From Planctomycetaceae bacterium (GTDB lineage Bacteria; Planctomycetota; Planctomycetia; Pirellulales; UBA1268), in contig CANHCU010000008.1 in NCBI GenBank assembly GCA_947459185.1, positions 1 to 54,866 of the forward strand: 54,866 nt of DNA. Direction: 5' to 3'. Positions within the stretch are counted from its first letter, which is position 1, and each line of letters begins with the position of its first letter. Below, piece after piece: positions 18,436 through 26,868 of the stretch. The translations under genes were made by a program, and so were the position numbers. The notes under the pieces are model-generated. The model saw only the letters and a list, made by a program, of their open reading frames with translations, had not been told where the DNA came from and did no database searches.

Positions 18436-18512
18436 CGGCCGGGGACCGCGTGTGCCGTTTCTCATCGTGAACAGCGAGACGCCAACAACACGCTCCTCCG
18501 GAGTGCTTCACC

Positions 18513-19823
18513 GTGAAGTCAACTGCTGACGTCGCCTCACTGTTCCAGACCGTTCTCTGCCGTGCCGTGATGCACGACTGCTGGGTGGCTGTGTCATGGC
18601 TCTTGATCTCGATCCCGATGAGCCAGCCGTTGGCCGCCACGCCATGGCCCGAGTTCCGCGGTGCCACCGGGGACGGTGTCTCACAGGAGCAGAACCTCCC
18701 CGTGGAGTGGAGTGAGTCGCAGGGCGTCGCCTGGAAGACGGCGATTCCTGGCAAGGCATGGTCGTCGCCGGTGATCTGGGACGACCTCGTCTGGCTCTCG
18801 AATGCCACGGAGGATGGCACGCGGCTGTCCGCGGTGGCCGTGGCCCGTGACAACGGCCGGGTCGTGCACGACATCACGGTCTTCGAGATCGCTGCCCCGC
18901 AGTTCTGCCACGCGTTCAACAGCTACGCGTCGTGCACTCCGGTGATCGAACGCGATCGGCTCTACGTGCATTACGGCAGCGCCGGCACCGCCTGCCTCGA
19001 CACCGAGTCGGGAAAGATTCTCTGGACCCGGCAGGATCTTCCCTGCGACCACTTCCGCGGTCCCGGCTCGTCGCCGATCATCCACGGCGACCTGCTGATC
19101 GTGGCGCTCGACGGGTTCGATCTGCAGTATGTGGTCGCCCTCGACAAGGCGACCGGCAAGACCGTGTGGCGCAAGGATCGCGACATCGACTACGGCACGA
19201 CCGATGGCGACGCCAAGAAGGCCTATCCAACCGCCACCGTGATCAGGAGCCAGGGCCGGGACCAGGTGATCATCCCCAGCGCCGGCGCCACGATTTCCTA
19301 CGATCCCGCGTCGGGCGCAGAACTCTGGCGGGTGAAACACGGCGGCATGAATGCGTCGGCGCGTCCACTGTTTGCCCACGGGCTGGTCTACATCAACACC
19401 GCAGCGGGCGGGATGAAGTTCCTGGCCGTGCGGCCCGACGGCACGGGCGACGTCAGCGGCACGCACATCGCCTGGAAGTCCTCGCAGGGAACCGGCACGC
19501 GTTCCTCGCAGTTGCTGCTCGGCGAGAGGCTGTTCCTGATCGGCGATGCAGGCACCGCCAGCGTGCTCGACGCCGTCAACGGCAAGGCGATCTGGCAGAA
19601 GCGACTCGGCGGCGAATTCTCGGCGTCACCGATCCTCGCCGACGGCCGCATCTATGCCAGCAATCAGGGAGGCGACACGTTCGTGCTTTCGGCAGCCGAT
19701 CCCTACCCTGTGCTCGCCACCAACAGGCTCGACGACGGCTGCATGGCCTCACCGGCCGTCTTCGATGGCGCCATCTACCTCCGAACCAAGACACACCTCT
19801 ACCGCCTCGGCACCCGGCCGTGA
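18513..19823 (+). CDS. Secreted PQQ-like beta-propeller protein
   Basis: A 436-residue protein. The N-terminal hydrophobic stretch VAVSWLLISIPMSQPLAATP looks like a signal peptide. The mature start PWPEFRGATGDG is the common opening of planctomycete PQQ-like propellers. Repeats with the PQQ/WD-like beta pattern follow, for example RLYVHYGSAGTACLDTESGK, DKATGKTVWRKDRDID and VNGKAIWQKRLGGEF. Residues needed for PQQ binding in true dehydrogenases are not evident, so a BamB-like scaffold role is as likely as an enzyme. The GTG start has GGAG eight bases upstream. A second protein of the same class is encoded at 22458-23813 on the opposite strand. Confidence 0.82.
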   Translation: MKSTADVASLFQTVLCRAVMHDCWVAVSWLLISIPMSQPLAATPWPEFRGATGDGVSQEQNLPVEWSESQGVAWKTAIPGKAWSSPVIWDDLVWLSNATEDGTRLSAVAVARDNGRVVHDITVFEIAAPQFCHAFNSYASCTPVIERDRLYVHYGSAGTACLDTESGKILWTRQDLPCDHFRGPGSSPIIHGDLLIVALDGFDLQYVVALDKATGKTVWRKDRDIDYGTTDGDAKKAYPTATVIRSQGRDQVIIPSAGATISYDPASGAELWRVKHGGMNASARPLFAHGLVYINTAAGGMKFLAVRPDGTGDVSGTHIAWKSSQGTGTRSSQLLLGERLFLIGDAGTASVLDAVNGKAIWQKRLGGEFSASPILADGRIYASNQGGDTFVLSAADPYPVLATNRLDDGCMASPAVFDGAIYLRTKTHLYRLGTRP

Positions 19824-20125
19824 GGGGCCATGGGCAGCCCCGAACCGTGGCGCAGCATGCAGATCCCGTCGCTTGCGCTCAGGGCTTGTATAGGAATTGG
19901 AAACATCCGTGAGGGGCTGGCCGTGCCCCGAGAGCCGGCGTTGCTGACCAGCGCAGGCAGGATGCCGGAGCGCAGTCAGCATCGAGTGAGCGGAGGCAGG
20001 ATGCCGGAGCGAACGTCCGGAGACGGGACACGGGCAGCCCCGAACCGTAGCCAACCCGTGAGGGGCTGGCCGTGGCCCGAGAGCCGGCGTTGCTGACCGG
20101 GCGCGGGTGATGCACACTTGCCTCT
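19824..20125. repeat. Intergenic block of direct repeats
   Basis: This 302-bp gap is made largely of repeats. A 42-bp unit occurs at 19908-19949 and 20057-20098 with one mismatch. GGGCAGCCCCGAACCGT occurs at 19832-19848 and 20032-20048. AGGCAGGATGCCGGAGCG occurs at 19955-19972 and 19994-20011. Bases about 19865-19892 (CCCGTCGCTTGCGCTCAGGG and following) resemble one arm of the large hairpin at 53486-53557, so this is a dispersed element. No gene is supported here. Confidence 0.8.
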
Positions 20126-21232
20126 ATGAATCAGCATTCGGATCTCATCCCGATCTCCACCGGTCTGGCACGCAGCGCTGCCGACGCCCGGGACCCCGTC
20201 CTCTCGCCCGCGGGATCCCTGGCCCGGCCCTCCCTTCCCCAATCGACGGCGCTCTCCTCTGATCGAATCCAGGCCGTCGATCTGGAAGAACAGATGGATC
20301 CTTTGGCCGTGGCCGAGTCGATGGCCGACGGCCGGCAGTCGGTCGCCACGGTGATTGGACAACTGATCGTGATCGGTATTGCAGTGGCCGCCATCTGGTG
20401 GCTCCTTCCCAAAGGCATCGCGGCCCGGCCGCCGCTGGAGTTGCCGGAGCCGCTGCAGGCGGAGGCCGGCCCCATCCCGCCCGCCCAGCGCGATGCGGAG
20501 AACGCCGCCATTGCCCTGCTCAAACAGGCAGTACCGACCCGGGCGCTCGACGCCTTCCGCCAGTGCGTGGACTCCACCGACGCGACCAGCGTCAATCTCT
20601 GGAGGTACTATCTGCAGACGCTCGTCGATCTCGACGAACGTGCCGAACTGCGGCGTAGGGCCATGCAGTTTGCGCTGCGGCATCCCGACCGGCTCGAAGC
20701 CCCGCATTTCCAGTCTGAGGCCCTGCGTCGTGACGACGTCAATGCCCACCGCGAAGAGGGCGGGGCCTGGAACACCGTCTTGAAATCGGTCGGTAGCTCG
20801 CGGATCTCCTCCGACTATCTGGCCGAAATCGACCGCTGCCAGAACACGATCAGCGACGCCCTCAATCTGCTGCAGCAGCACGACGGCGACTGGTCGTCAG
20901 CCGGCCGTACCGCCTGGGCCGACCTGCTCCACCTCGATCGCGGCCGCCTCCACCATCACGCCTGGAGGTGCGGCGGCCTCGCCTTCGGCGACCCCCACCG
21001 GGAGCAGGCCTTGGAAGCGATCCGGCAGATGTCGGCCGCCACCAGCGCCGACAGCCTCGCCCTGCGGCTGGACATCTACCGCACATGCCGCGACAAATGG
21101 CCGACAACCCTCGGCTTCGATGCCAAGAAGCAGGTCGTGAACGGTTTTGACTGGTCGAAGGATGATCTGCAGCGGGCGATCGATGCCGATCGCATGTCGC
21201 TCGAACGCCTCCCCCCGACGGGCCGCCGATGA
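20126..21232 (+). CDS. Hypothetical membrane protein, probably helical-repeat
   Basis: A 368-residue protein with no family recognised. A polar N-terminus of about 75 residues precedes one helix (VATVIGQLIVIGIAVAAIWW). The remainder is a soluble, mainly alpha-helical domain with Arg/Leu/Glu-rich segments (RAELRRRAMQFALRHPDRLE; RTCRDKWPTTLGF) that has the look of TPR-like repeats without a clear consensus. Its stop overlaps the next start in an ATGA, so it is co-translated with the DUF1232-type membrane protein. The two probably act together at the inner membrane. The function is unknown. Confidence 0.65.
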   Translation: MNQHSDLIPISTGLARSAADARDPVLSPAGSLARPSLPQSTALSSDRIQAVDLEEQMDPLAVAESMADGRQSVATVIGQLIVIGIAVAAIWWLLPKGIAARPPLELPEPLQAEAGPIPPAQRDAENAAIALLKQAVPTRALDAFRQCVDSTDATSVNLWRYYLQTLVDLDERAELRRRAMQFALRHPDRLEAPHFQSEALRRDDVNAHREEGGAWNTVLKSVGSSRISSDYLAEIDRCQNTISDALNLLQQHDGDWSSAGRTAWADLLHLDRGRLHHHAWRCGGLAFGDPHREQALEAIRQMSAATSADSLALRLDIYRTCRDKWPTTLGFDAKKQVVNGFDWSKDDLQRAIDADRMSLERLPPTGRR

Positions 21233-22461
21233 ACGACGCCTCCCTCCGCCCCACCGACTCCGTGCCGCCGGACTCTTCCGCGCCGGCCCCATCCGCTGCC
21301 CACCGTCCTCTTGCGACCTGGTCAGAGACTCTTCCCGACCTGCTCGGCATGCCCATGGGCACCGCTGTGCGGCCATCGGCGTTCGTCCGGCAGGTGCTCG
21401 TGATCGTGCTCTACGTCGCCGCCGCCCGGCTGATGATGCACGACCCGTGGTTTACCAGCGATACGTTTACCTGGCGGCAGTCGAGCGTGATCACGCTGCT
21501 GGGTCTTCTTATGGTGTCGGCGATCGCGTTCGAGTGGCATCTGCTGGGCGTGTCGAAGGGGCTCAACCTCGTGGGGCAGATCGTGCTCGCCTACCCCTTC
21601 ACGCTGTTCGTGGCGCGGCTGCTGGGTCAGCCATGGCATCGGGCCGACACAGGCGGTGTGCTCGGCACGCTCTTCGCAGCGGTGCGGGCGGCCGGCGGAT
21701 TTCTGGGAGTGAGCAGCCTCATCCCCACGTGGATTTCTGACGCGATTTCCAGCCCGGGCACCGCCATGGTGCTGCTCGCCCTCTGCGTCGTCACCTCGGT
21801 CGGTGGCAACGCGGCCACCCGCATGGGGCTCACCGCCGGGCTGTTCTTCATCCCCCTGGCCGTGGCGTTCAGCCAGACGCCCGTGCCCAGCCTCCCGTTC
21901 CTCGGCGGTCTTGCCACCATGCTCCTCGGCATGGCCCTGCAGTACCGCGACGTGGAAAAATACCACCGCGACAAGGAGATTCTCCACCGGTTGCGGCACG
22001 TCACCGACGAACTGGAGCGCCGCTCATGCCTACGGCTCGTCACGAGGACCTGGGCCGATGGTCGCCTCGGCGAGCAGACCGCCGAGGGACTCGTGCGACA
22101 GACCTACGAACATCTACCCGGCGTCGATGCCGTCGCCGTCCGCGAGATCACCCGCGCGATCACACACGATCTCGTCACCACCCATGGCCTGCTGCAGGTG
22201 CGTCACGATTCGGAGGGTATCTTTCTCGTGCCACCGCCAGCCCTCGAGTTTGAGGCCGACGTGCTGGAGCAGATTGCCCGGCTGCCGCGGATGGTGATCG
22301 TCTTCCTGCTGGCATCGTGCTGGGTCTTGATGCCGTTCGACATCCTGCCCGACGCGATCCCCTTGGTGGGTGCGGTGGACGATGTGATCGTGATGACGCT
22401 GGCCGGCTGGCCGCTGGCCCGCCTCTTGGAACAGCGGATCGACCGGCGTCGCTACCGCTAA
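21229..22461 (+). CDS. Membrane protein with C-terminal DUF1232 domain
   Basis: A 410-residue protein. The N-terminal half holds about six hydrophobic helices (from VLVIVLYVAAARLMMHD to LPFLGGLATMLLGMALQY). A charged cytoplasmic region of about 130 residues follows. The C-terminus has MVIVFLLASCWVLMPFDILP followed by DAIPLVGAVDDVIVM, the hallmark of DUF1232/YkvA-like proteins (PxDLIPD--P-GY-DD). The molecular role of that domain is not established. The start overlaps the stop of the upstream gene by four bases. Its stop overlaps the stop of the convergent propeller gene by four bases, so no terminator fits between them. Confidence 0.75.
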   Translation: MNDASLRPTDSVPPDSSAPAPSAAHRPLATWSETLPDLLGMPMGTAVRPSAFVRQVLVIVLYVAAARLMMHDPWFTSDTFTWRQSSVITLLGLLMVSAIAFEWHLLGVSKGLNLVGQIVLAYPFTLFVARLLGQPWHRADTGGVLGTLFAAVRAAGGFLGVSSLIPTWISDAISSPGTAMVLLALCVVTSVGGNAATRMGLTAGLFFIPLAVAFSQTPVPSLPFLGGLATMLLGMALQYRDVEKYHRDKEILHRLRHVTDELERRSCLRLVTRTWADGRLGEQTAEGLVRQTYEHLPGVDAVAVREITRAITHDLVTTHGLLQVRHDSEGIFLVPPPALEFEADVLEQIARLPRMVIVFLLASCWVLMPFDILPDAIPLVGAVDDVIVMTLAGWPLARLLEQRIDRRRYR

Positions 22462-23813
22462 CGCGATGTCGATGCGTTGGCATTGGTCGCATCGAGGGCA
22501 TGAAGTCGGCCGATGCTGCGAAAAAAAATCCTGCCGCTCGCGACAGCCGGCGTGGCGCGGCACGGTTCGCCCAGTGGCGTTCGGCCCAGCACCACAAAAG
22601 CATCGCCATCGGCGATCACCACAACTTCCCCCTCGGCCGAGACATTGATCACGGTGCCGCCCACGACGATCGGCGACGCAGAAAAGATGCCGCCCACGCG
22701 GCCGCGCCAGAGCACTGTTCCATCCGCGGCCTTGACGCAGGTCACGACGCCACGATCGCCCCAGAGATAGAGCCTCTCTGCGGAGCACAAAGGCGTGGGC
22801 ACGTAGGGCGCGACACTGCGGTCGAGTTGGTAGGTCAACTCAGGCTCGGGAGCCTTCTGATTGGCATCCGGTGCGGTCGGGTCCGCTGCCGTGATCGCGG
22901 CCGGCCGCACCGCCACGAGCGTGTTATCGCCCCCTCCCTCGCCACACGTGCCGAGCACAAGCGGGCCGGCCATCACCGGCGACGACACGGTCCGTTTGGG
23001 AAAACATTTTCGTTCCCAGAGCACTCGCCCAGTGGATGGATCGACGCCCGTCAGGCCATGCGCCATGCTCGCCAGGACGACCAACGCATCGCCGCTCCGC
23101 TCCGGATCGGACGACTCGACCACCAGCGGCGTGGAATAGGCCGTCCGGGCCGTCTGCCGTGGCAGCCGCCATTGCTCGCGACCTGTCTTCGTGTCGAGGG
23201 CCACAACGGCGCTGGGGCCATCGTGCTCGATCGGAATGATCAGACGATCCCGCCACACCGCGGCCGATGACCCGAAGCCGTGTTCGCTGGCATAGGGGCC
23301 GAGATCGGCATGCCAGAGCGGTTCGCCGTCGTGGGAATACGCCTCGCACCGCAGCTGCTCCTTCGTCGCCCACAGCCAGTAGACGCCGGCCCCATCGACG
23401 GTCACCGATCCAGACGCCGAGCTGTTCTGGGCGTGGTGCGGCTCGATCGGACCGGAAATCTCCCGCTGCCAGAGCAGCCGGCCGTCGGCGGTCGCATGAC
23501 AGGAGACAAACCGCTTGGCCGCCGCTTCATCGGCGCTGGCCGTGTAGATCCGCTGCCGCCACACGACAGGCGACGCGTGCCCTTGCCCTGGCAGACGCAC
23601 CGTCCACGCCCAATCCTGCTCGGTCCATTGGTGCGGAAACCGCTGTGGGCCGCCGGCCCCGGCCCCAGCATCCCCACGCCACCGCGGCCAATCGGACGGG
23701 CCGGTGACGGCATCCTCGGCAATCGTGGCGACTGAGCACCACAGGACCATCCCGGACAGAACCACGGGGACCATTCCCCACGAACGGATGCGGGTGCGAC
23801 ATGCTGCCTTCAT
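22458..23813 (-). CDS. Secreted PQQ-like beta-propeller protein
   Basis: A 451-residue protein. The signal region is MVPVVLSGMVLWCSVATIAE, and the mature part opens with DWPRWRGDAGAG, again the planctomycete PQQ-propeller opening. Blades carry the beta pattern with Gly-Lys/Arg turns (DTKTGREQWRLPRQ; DPSTGRVLWERKC; KAADGTVLWRGRVGG). A blade region near residue 310 is Pro/Ala-rich and may be a loop insertion. I chose the ATG at 23813 because it gives a proper signal peptide; more distant in-frame starts add non-protein-like sequence. It shares an ancient fold with the 18513-19823 protein but is only loosely similar. It is divergent from the chemosensory operon across a 269-bp gap. Confidence 0.82.
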   Translation of the reverse strand: MKAACRTRIRSWGMVPVVLSGMVLWCSVATIAEDAVTGPSDWPRWRGDAGAGAGGPQRFPHQWTEQDWAWTVRLPGQGHASPVVWRQRIYTASADEAAAKRFVSCHATADGRLLWQREISGPIEPHHAQNSSASGSVTVDGAGVYWLWATKEQLRCEAYSHDGEPLWHADLGPYASEHGFGSSAAVWRDRLIIPIEHDGPSAVVALDTKTGREQWRLPRQTARTAYSTPLVVESSDPERSGDALVVLASMAHGLTGVDPSTGRVLWERKCFPKRTVSSPVMAGPLVLGTCGEGGGDNTLVAVRPAAITAADPTAPDANQKAPEPELTYQLDRSVAPYVPTPLCSAERLYLWGDRGVVTCVKAADGTVLWRGRVGGIFSASPIVVGGTVINVSAEGEVVVIADGDAFVVLGRTPLGEPCRATPAVASGRIFFRSIGRLHALDATNANASTSR

Positions 23814-24082
23814 GGGCGTCAGTATGCCATCACCGGGGCCTGCACGGGTACCTCGACGATCATTCCTCCGATCCAGGCAGCCTGATCCAGCCCACGGCCG
23901 CAATCTGGCTGGCGTCACAGACGGAAAATTCATTCCCGCACAGCGTCGTGTATGGGCGGTGCCAACCGCCGGGGGCCTATTTCCGGGTGTATGATTCAGG
24001 TGCTGGGTTTGCCGACACGGCTGCCTTTGCCGCCCCGTGCCTAGGCCTGGCATGGGATACGCCACCGCCAGGACCGTCGGGG

Positions 24083-26365
24083 ATGAACGACAACCGCGAA
24101 TTCATCGAGGAGTTTCTCGTCGAATCGGGCGAGAACCTCGATCAACTCGACCGCGACCTGATCGCGCTGGAGGAACGCCCCGACGACCCCCAGCGGCTGG
24201 CGAGCATTTTTCGCACGGTGCACACGATCAAGGGCAACAGCGGCTTCTTCGGCTTCTCCAAACTCGGTGCCCTGACGCATAGCGGCGAGCATCTCCTCGG
24301 CCGGCTCCGGGACGGCAAGATCCGGCTCAATGATCGCGTCACTGGCACGCTCTATTCGATGGTCGACGCAGTGCGGTCGATCATTCAGGCGATCGAGGAG
24401 ACCGGTGTCGAGGGGGAGCAGGACTTCCGCGAACTCTCCCAGACGCTCACCGCCGTGGCGGCGCAGGATGAAGACGAGCCCTCGCCCCAGTCTACGGCCG
24501 CGGCGGTGCCCGTTCTGCCGCCACCGCCTGCCGTGCCCGTGGTTCCACCACCAGCCGATCCTGCTCCCGTGGCACCGACGCCGGCGGCAAGCGCTCCCGC
24601 CGCTGACTCGGCCCCTGCGGCTCCCGCGATTCCCCCAACTCCGACCACGATTCCCGCAAAGCCGGCTGCACAGACTGCCGACTCATCCATCAGAGTGGAC
24701 GTGGGGCTGCTGGCATCGATTCTCGATCTCGTGGGCGAACTCGTCCTTGCTCGCAACGAACTCCGCAGCATCGAATCCACCGATCCCGTCCTCGAAGGCG
24801 TGATCCATCGAATCAACACCGTCACCAACTCCCTGCAGGAGGCGGCGGTCAAGACTCGGATGCAGCCGATCGAGCACGTGTTCAACAAGTTTCCGCGGAC
24901 CGTGCGGGACGTCGCCGTCGCCTGTGGACGCGAGGTGCAACTCGTGATCGACGGTGCCGACACCGAACTCGACCGCACCCTGATCGAGAGCATCCGAGAT
25001 CCGCTCACCCATCTGGTACGCAACGCCGTGGATCACGGCATTGAGCCCCCGGCTGTGCGCGAGGCCAAGGGCAAGCCGCGGGCCGGCAGGCTGCTGCTGC
25101 GAGCCTTCCACGAGAGCGGGCAGGTGACGATCGAGGTTCAGGATGACGGGGCCGGGATTCCGGTGGAGGCGGTCCGCGCGAAGGCCGTTGCCCGCGGGCT
25201 TATCGACGCCGCCGCCGCCGCGCTGCTCCCGGACGACCGCGTGCTCCAATTCATCTTCGAGCCTGGTTTCTCCACGGCCACCCAGGTGACGAGCGTGTCG
25301 GGCCGCGGTGTCGGCATGGACGTCGTAAAAACGAACATCGAGGCAATCGGTGGCACCGTGGACCTCAGCAGCCGCCCGGGCCTCGGCACGACAGTTCGGG
25401 TCCGCGTGCCGCTCACGCTAGCCATCATCCCGGCACTCGTGGTGCGATCCGCCTCGGAGCGGTTTGCTCTGCCGCAGGCTGCCGTCGGTGAACTGATATC
25501 GCTGCGGGCCGATGGTGGCCCACGGATCGAGGGACTCGCGGGGGCCGATGTGATCCGATTGCGAGGCCGCCTCGTGCCGGTGATCTTCCTCGACGAATTC
25601 CTCGGGCTGCGGCCCACCACCGCCACCAGGGAGAACGGCACGGTCGTGCTCGTGCGAATCGACGACCACGAGTTCGGGCTCGTCGTTGACGGCACACAGA
25701 CCGAAGGTCCGACCAGCGACCCATCCACGTCGCGTGACCGCCATGCCGTGACGATTCCCGAGGCGGCCAGCCTGTCAACGATCGTCGTCAAGCCGATCGG
25801 CAGCCTGTTGGCCCAACTGGGGATCTACTCAGGCGCCACGGTGCTTGGCGACGGCGGCGTGGTGCTGATCCTCGACCTCCGGGGCATCCTGCGGGCCGTT
25901 GAACTGCCGCCGCAGCTGCGTCGAGGCGAATCAGCCTCCGCGGCATCGATCGCTGCCACCGATACGTATCTGGTCTGCCGCACCGGTGCCGGCCGACGGA
26001 TCGCGGTGCCCATCGAGACCGTCGTGCGTCTCGAGCAGTTCGATGGCCACGACGTGCAGGAAGTGGGCGGCAAACGCCTCGTGCGGCGGGGTAACCTGTT
26101 CACGCCCGTGGTCGATGCCGATGGCCTCCTCGGGGGTTCGACGGAGCCGGACAGCGCCGGGGCGGTCAATCTGGTCGTGCTCGATGACCGCTGCGGCGGG
26201 ATCGGTATCGCCGTCCGCCAGATCCTCGACGTCGCGGTGGCGGATTCCGTGCTGCAGCCGTCGCTGGCCGCCCTCGGCGTGGCCGGCACACTCGCTGTTG
26301 GCGGAATCGCCACGGAAGTCCTCGACCTCGCCGCCCTCCTCCCCAGCGCTGGCTTCCACGCGTAA
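24083..26365 (+). CDS. cheA: CheA-type chemosensory histidine kinase with two CheW domains
   Basis: A 760-residue kinase. The HPt domain (residues 1-110) carries the phosphorylatable His47 in FRTVHTIKGNSGFFGF. A Pro/Ala-rich linker (about 130-210) takes the place of a recognisable P2 domain. The dimerisation domain follows. The HATPase has N-box HLVRNAVDHGIE, EVQDDGAGIP, and GFSTATQVTSVSGRGVGMDV. Two CheW-like regulatory domains end the protein (from LVVRSASERFALPQAAVGEL, and DTYLVCRTGAGRRIAVPIET). It sits in the cytoplasm with CheW and MCPs and phosphorylates receiver domains. The start MNDNREFIEEFLVESGENLD is the family norm. It is the first gene of a five-gene operon. Confidence 0.93.
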   Translation: MNDNREFIEEFLVESGENLDQLDRDLIALEERPDDPQRLASIFRTVHTIKGNSGFFGFSKLGALTHSGEHLLGRLRDGKIRLNDRVTGTLYSMVDAVRSIIQAIEETGVEGEQDFRELSQTLTAVAAQDEDEPSPQSTAAAVPVLPPPPAVPVVPPPADPAPVAPTPAASAPAADSAPAAPAIPPTPTTIPAKPAAQTADSSIRVDVGLLASILDLVGELVLARNELRSIESTDPVLEGVIHRINTVTNSLQEAAVKTRMQPIEHVFNKFPRTVRDVAVACGREVQLVIDGADTELDRTLIESIRDPLTHLVRNAVDHGIEPPAVREAKGKPRAGRLLLRAFHESGQVTIEVQDDGAGIPVEAVRAKAVARGLIDAAAAALLPDDRVLQFIFEPGFSTATQVTSVSGRGVGMDVVKTNIEAIGGTVDLSSRPGLGTTVRVRVPLTLAIIPALVVRSASERFALPQAAVGELISLRADGGPRIEGLAGADVIRLRGRLVPVIFLDEFLGLRPTTATRENGTVVLVRIDDHEFGLVVDGTQTEGPTSDPSTSRDRHAVTIPEAASLSTIVVKPIGSLLAQLGIYSGATVLGDGGVVLILDLRGILRAVELPPQLRRGESASAASIAATDTYLVCRTGAGRRIAVPIETVVRLEQFDGHDVQEVGGKRLVRRGNLFTPVVDADGLLGGSTEPDSAGAVNLVVLDDRCGGIGIAVRQILDVAVADSVLQPSLAALGVAGTLAVGGIATEVLDLAALLPSAGFHA

Positions 26366-26376
26366 TCGCACCCGCC

Positions 26377-26868
26377 ATGGCCATGCCTTCACCCGATACC
26401 CGCCACTGCTGTTTTCTCGTCGGCTCCGACTGCTTCGCCGTCGCCTCGGCAGCCGTGGCCGAGGTACTCCGCGACGGGAAAATTGCCCGCGTGCCCCATG
26501 CGCCGGAGGCTGTGATCGGCCTCATCCACCTGCGGGGAAGAATCGTGCCGGTGATCGACATGCGGCGGCGTCTCGGCCTGACCGCTGCCGCGCCGTCAGC
26601 CCACCGGACACACCTCGTGATCCGCCTCCATGACGACTGGTACAGCCTACTCGTGGACGAGATGCTCGACGTGATCGAGGTGGCCGAGCATGCGATCGAA
26701 CACCCGTCGAAACCAGCCGCCGACACGACGCACGACGCGGTCGATGGCGTCTACGCCGACGCAGGCCGGCTCGTGCATTTTCTCGATCCCCAGCGCATAG
26801 TGCATTCACTCTCGCGGCAGCGTGAGCCATTTCTCCAGAGACAGGGAGCTTCGCATGGCGGCATATGA
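26377..26868 (+). CDS. cheW: CheW-like coupling protein
   Basis: A 163-residue CheW domain protein that links receptor tips to CheA. Visible are [20 protein letters not shown] (first beta barrel), [20 protein letters not shown] with the conserved [15 protein letters not shown], and [20 protein letters not shown]. It lies 11 bases after cheA, and its end overlaps the start of the MCP gene by 14 bases. The start could also be two codons later ([10 protein letters not shown]). The C-terminal tail ([15 protein letters not shown]) is non-conserved. Confidence 0.9.
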   Translation: MAMPSPDTRHCCFLVGSDCFAVASAAVAEVLRDGKIARVPHAPEAVIGLIHLRGRIVPVIDMRRRLGLTAAAPSAHRTHLVIRLHDDWYSLLVDEMLDVIEVAEHAIEHPSKPAADTTHDAVDGVYADAGRLVHFLDPQRIVHSLSRQREPFLQRQGASHGGI

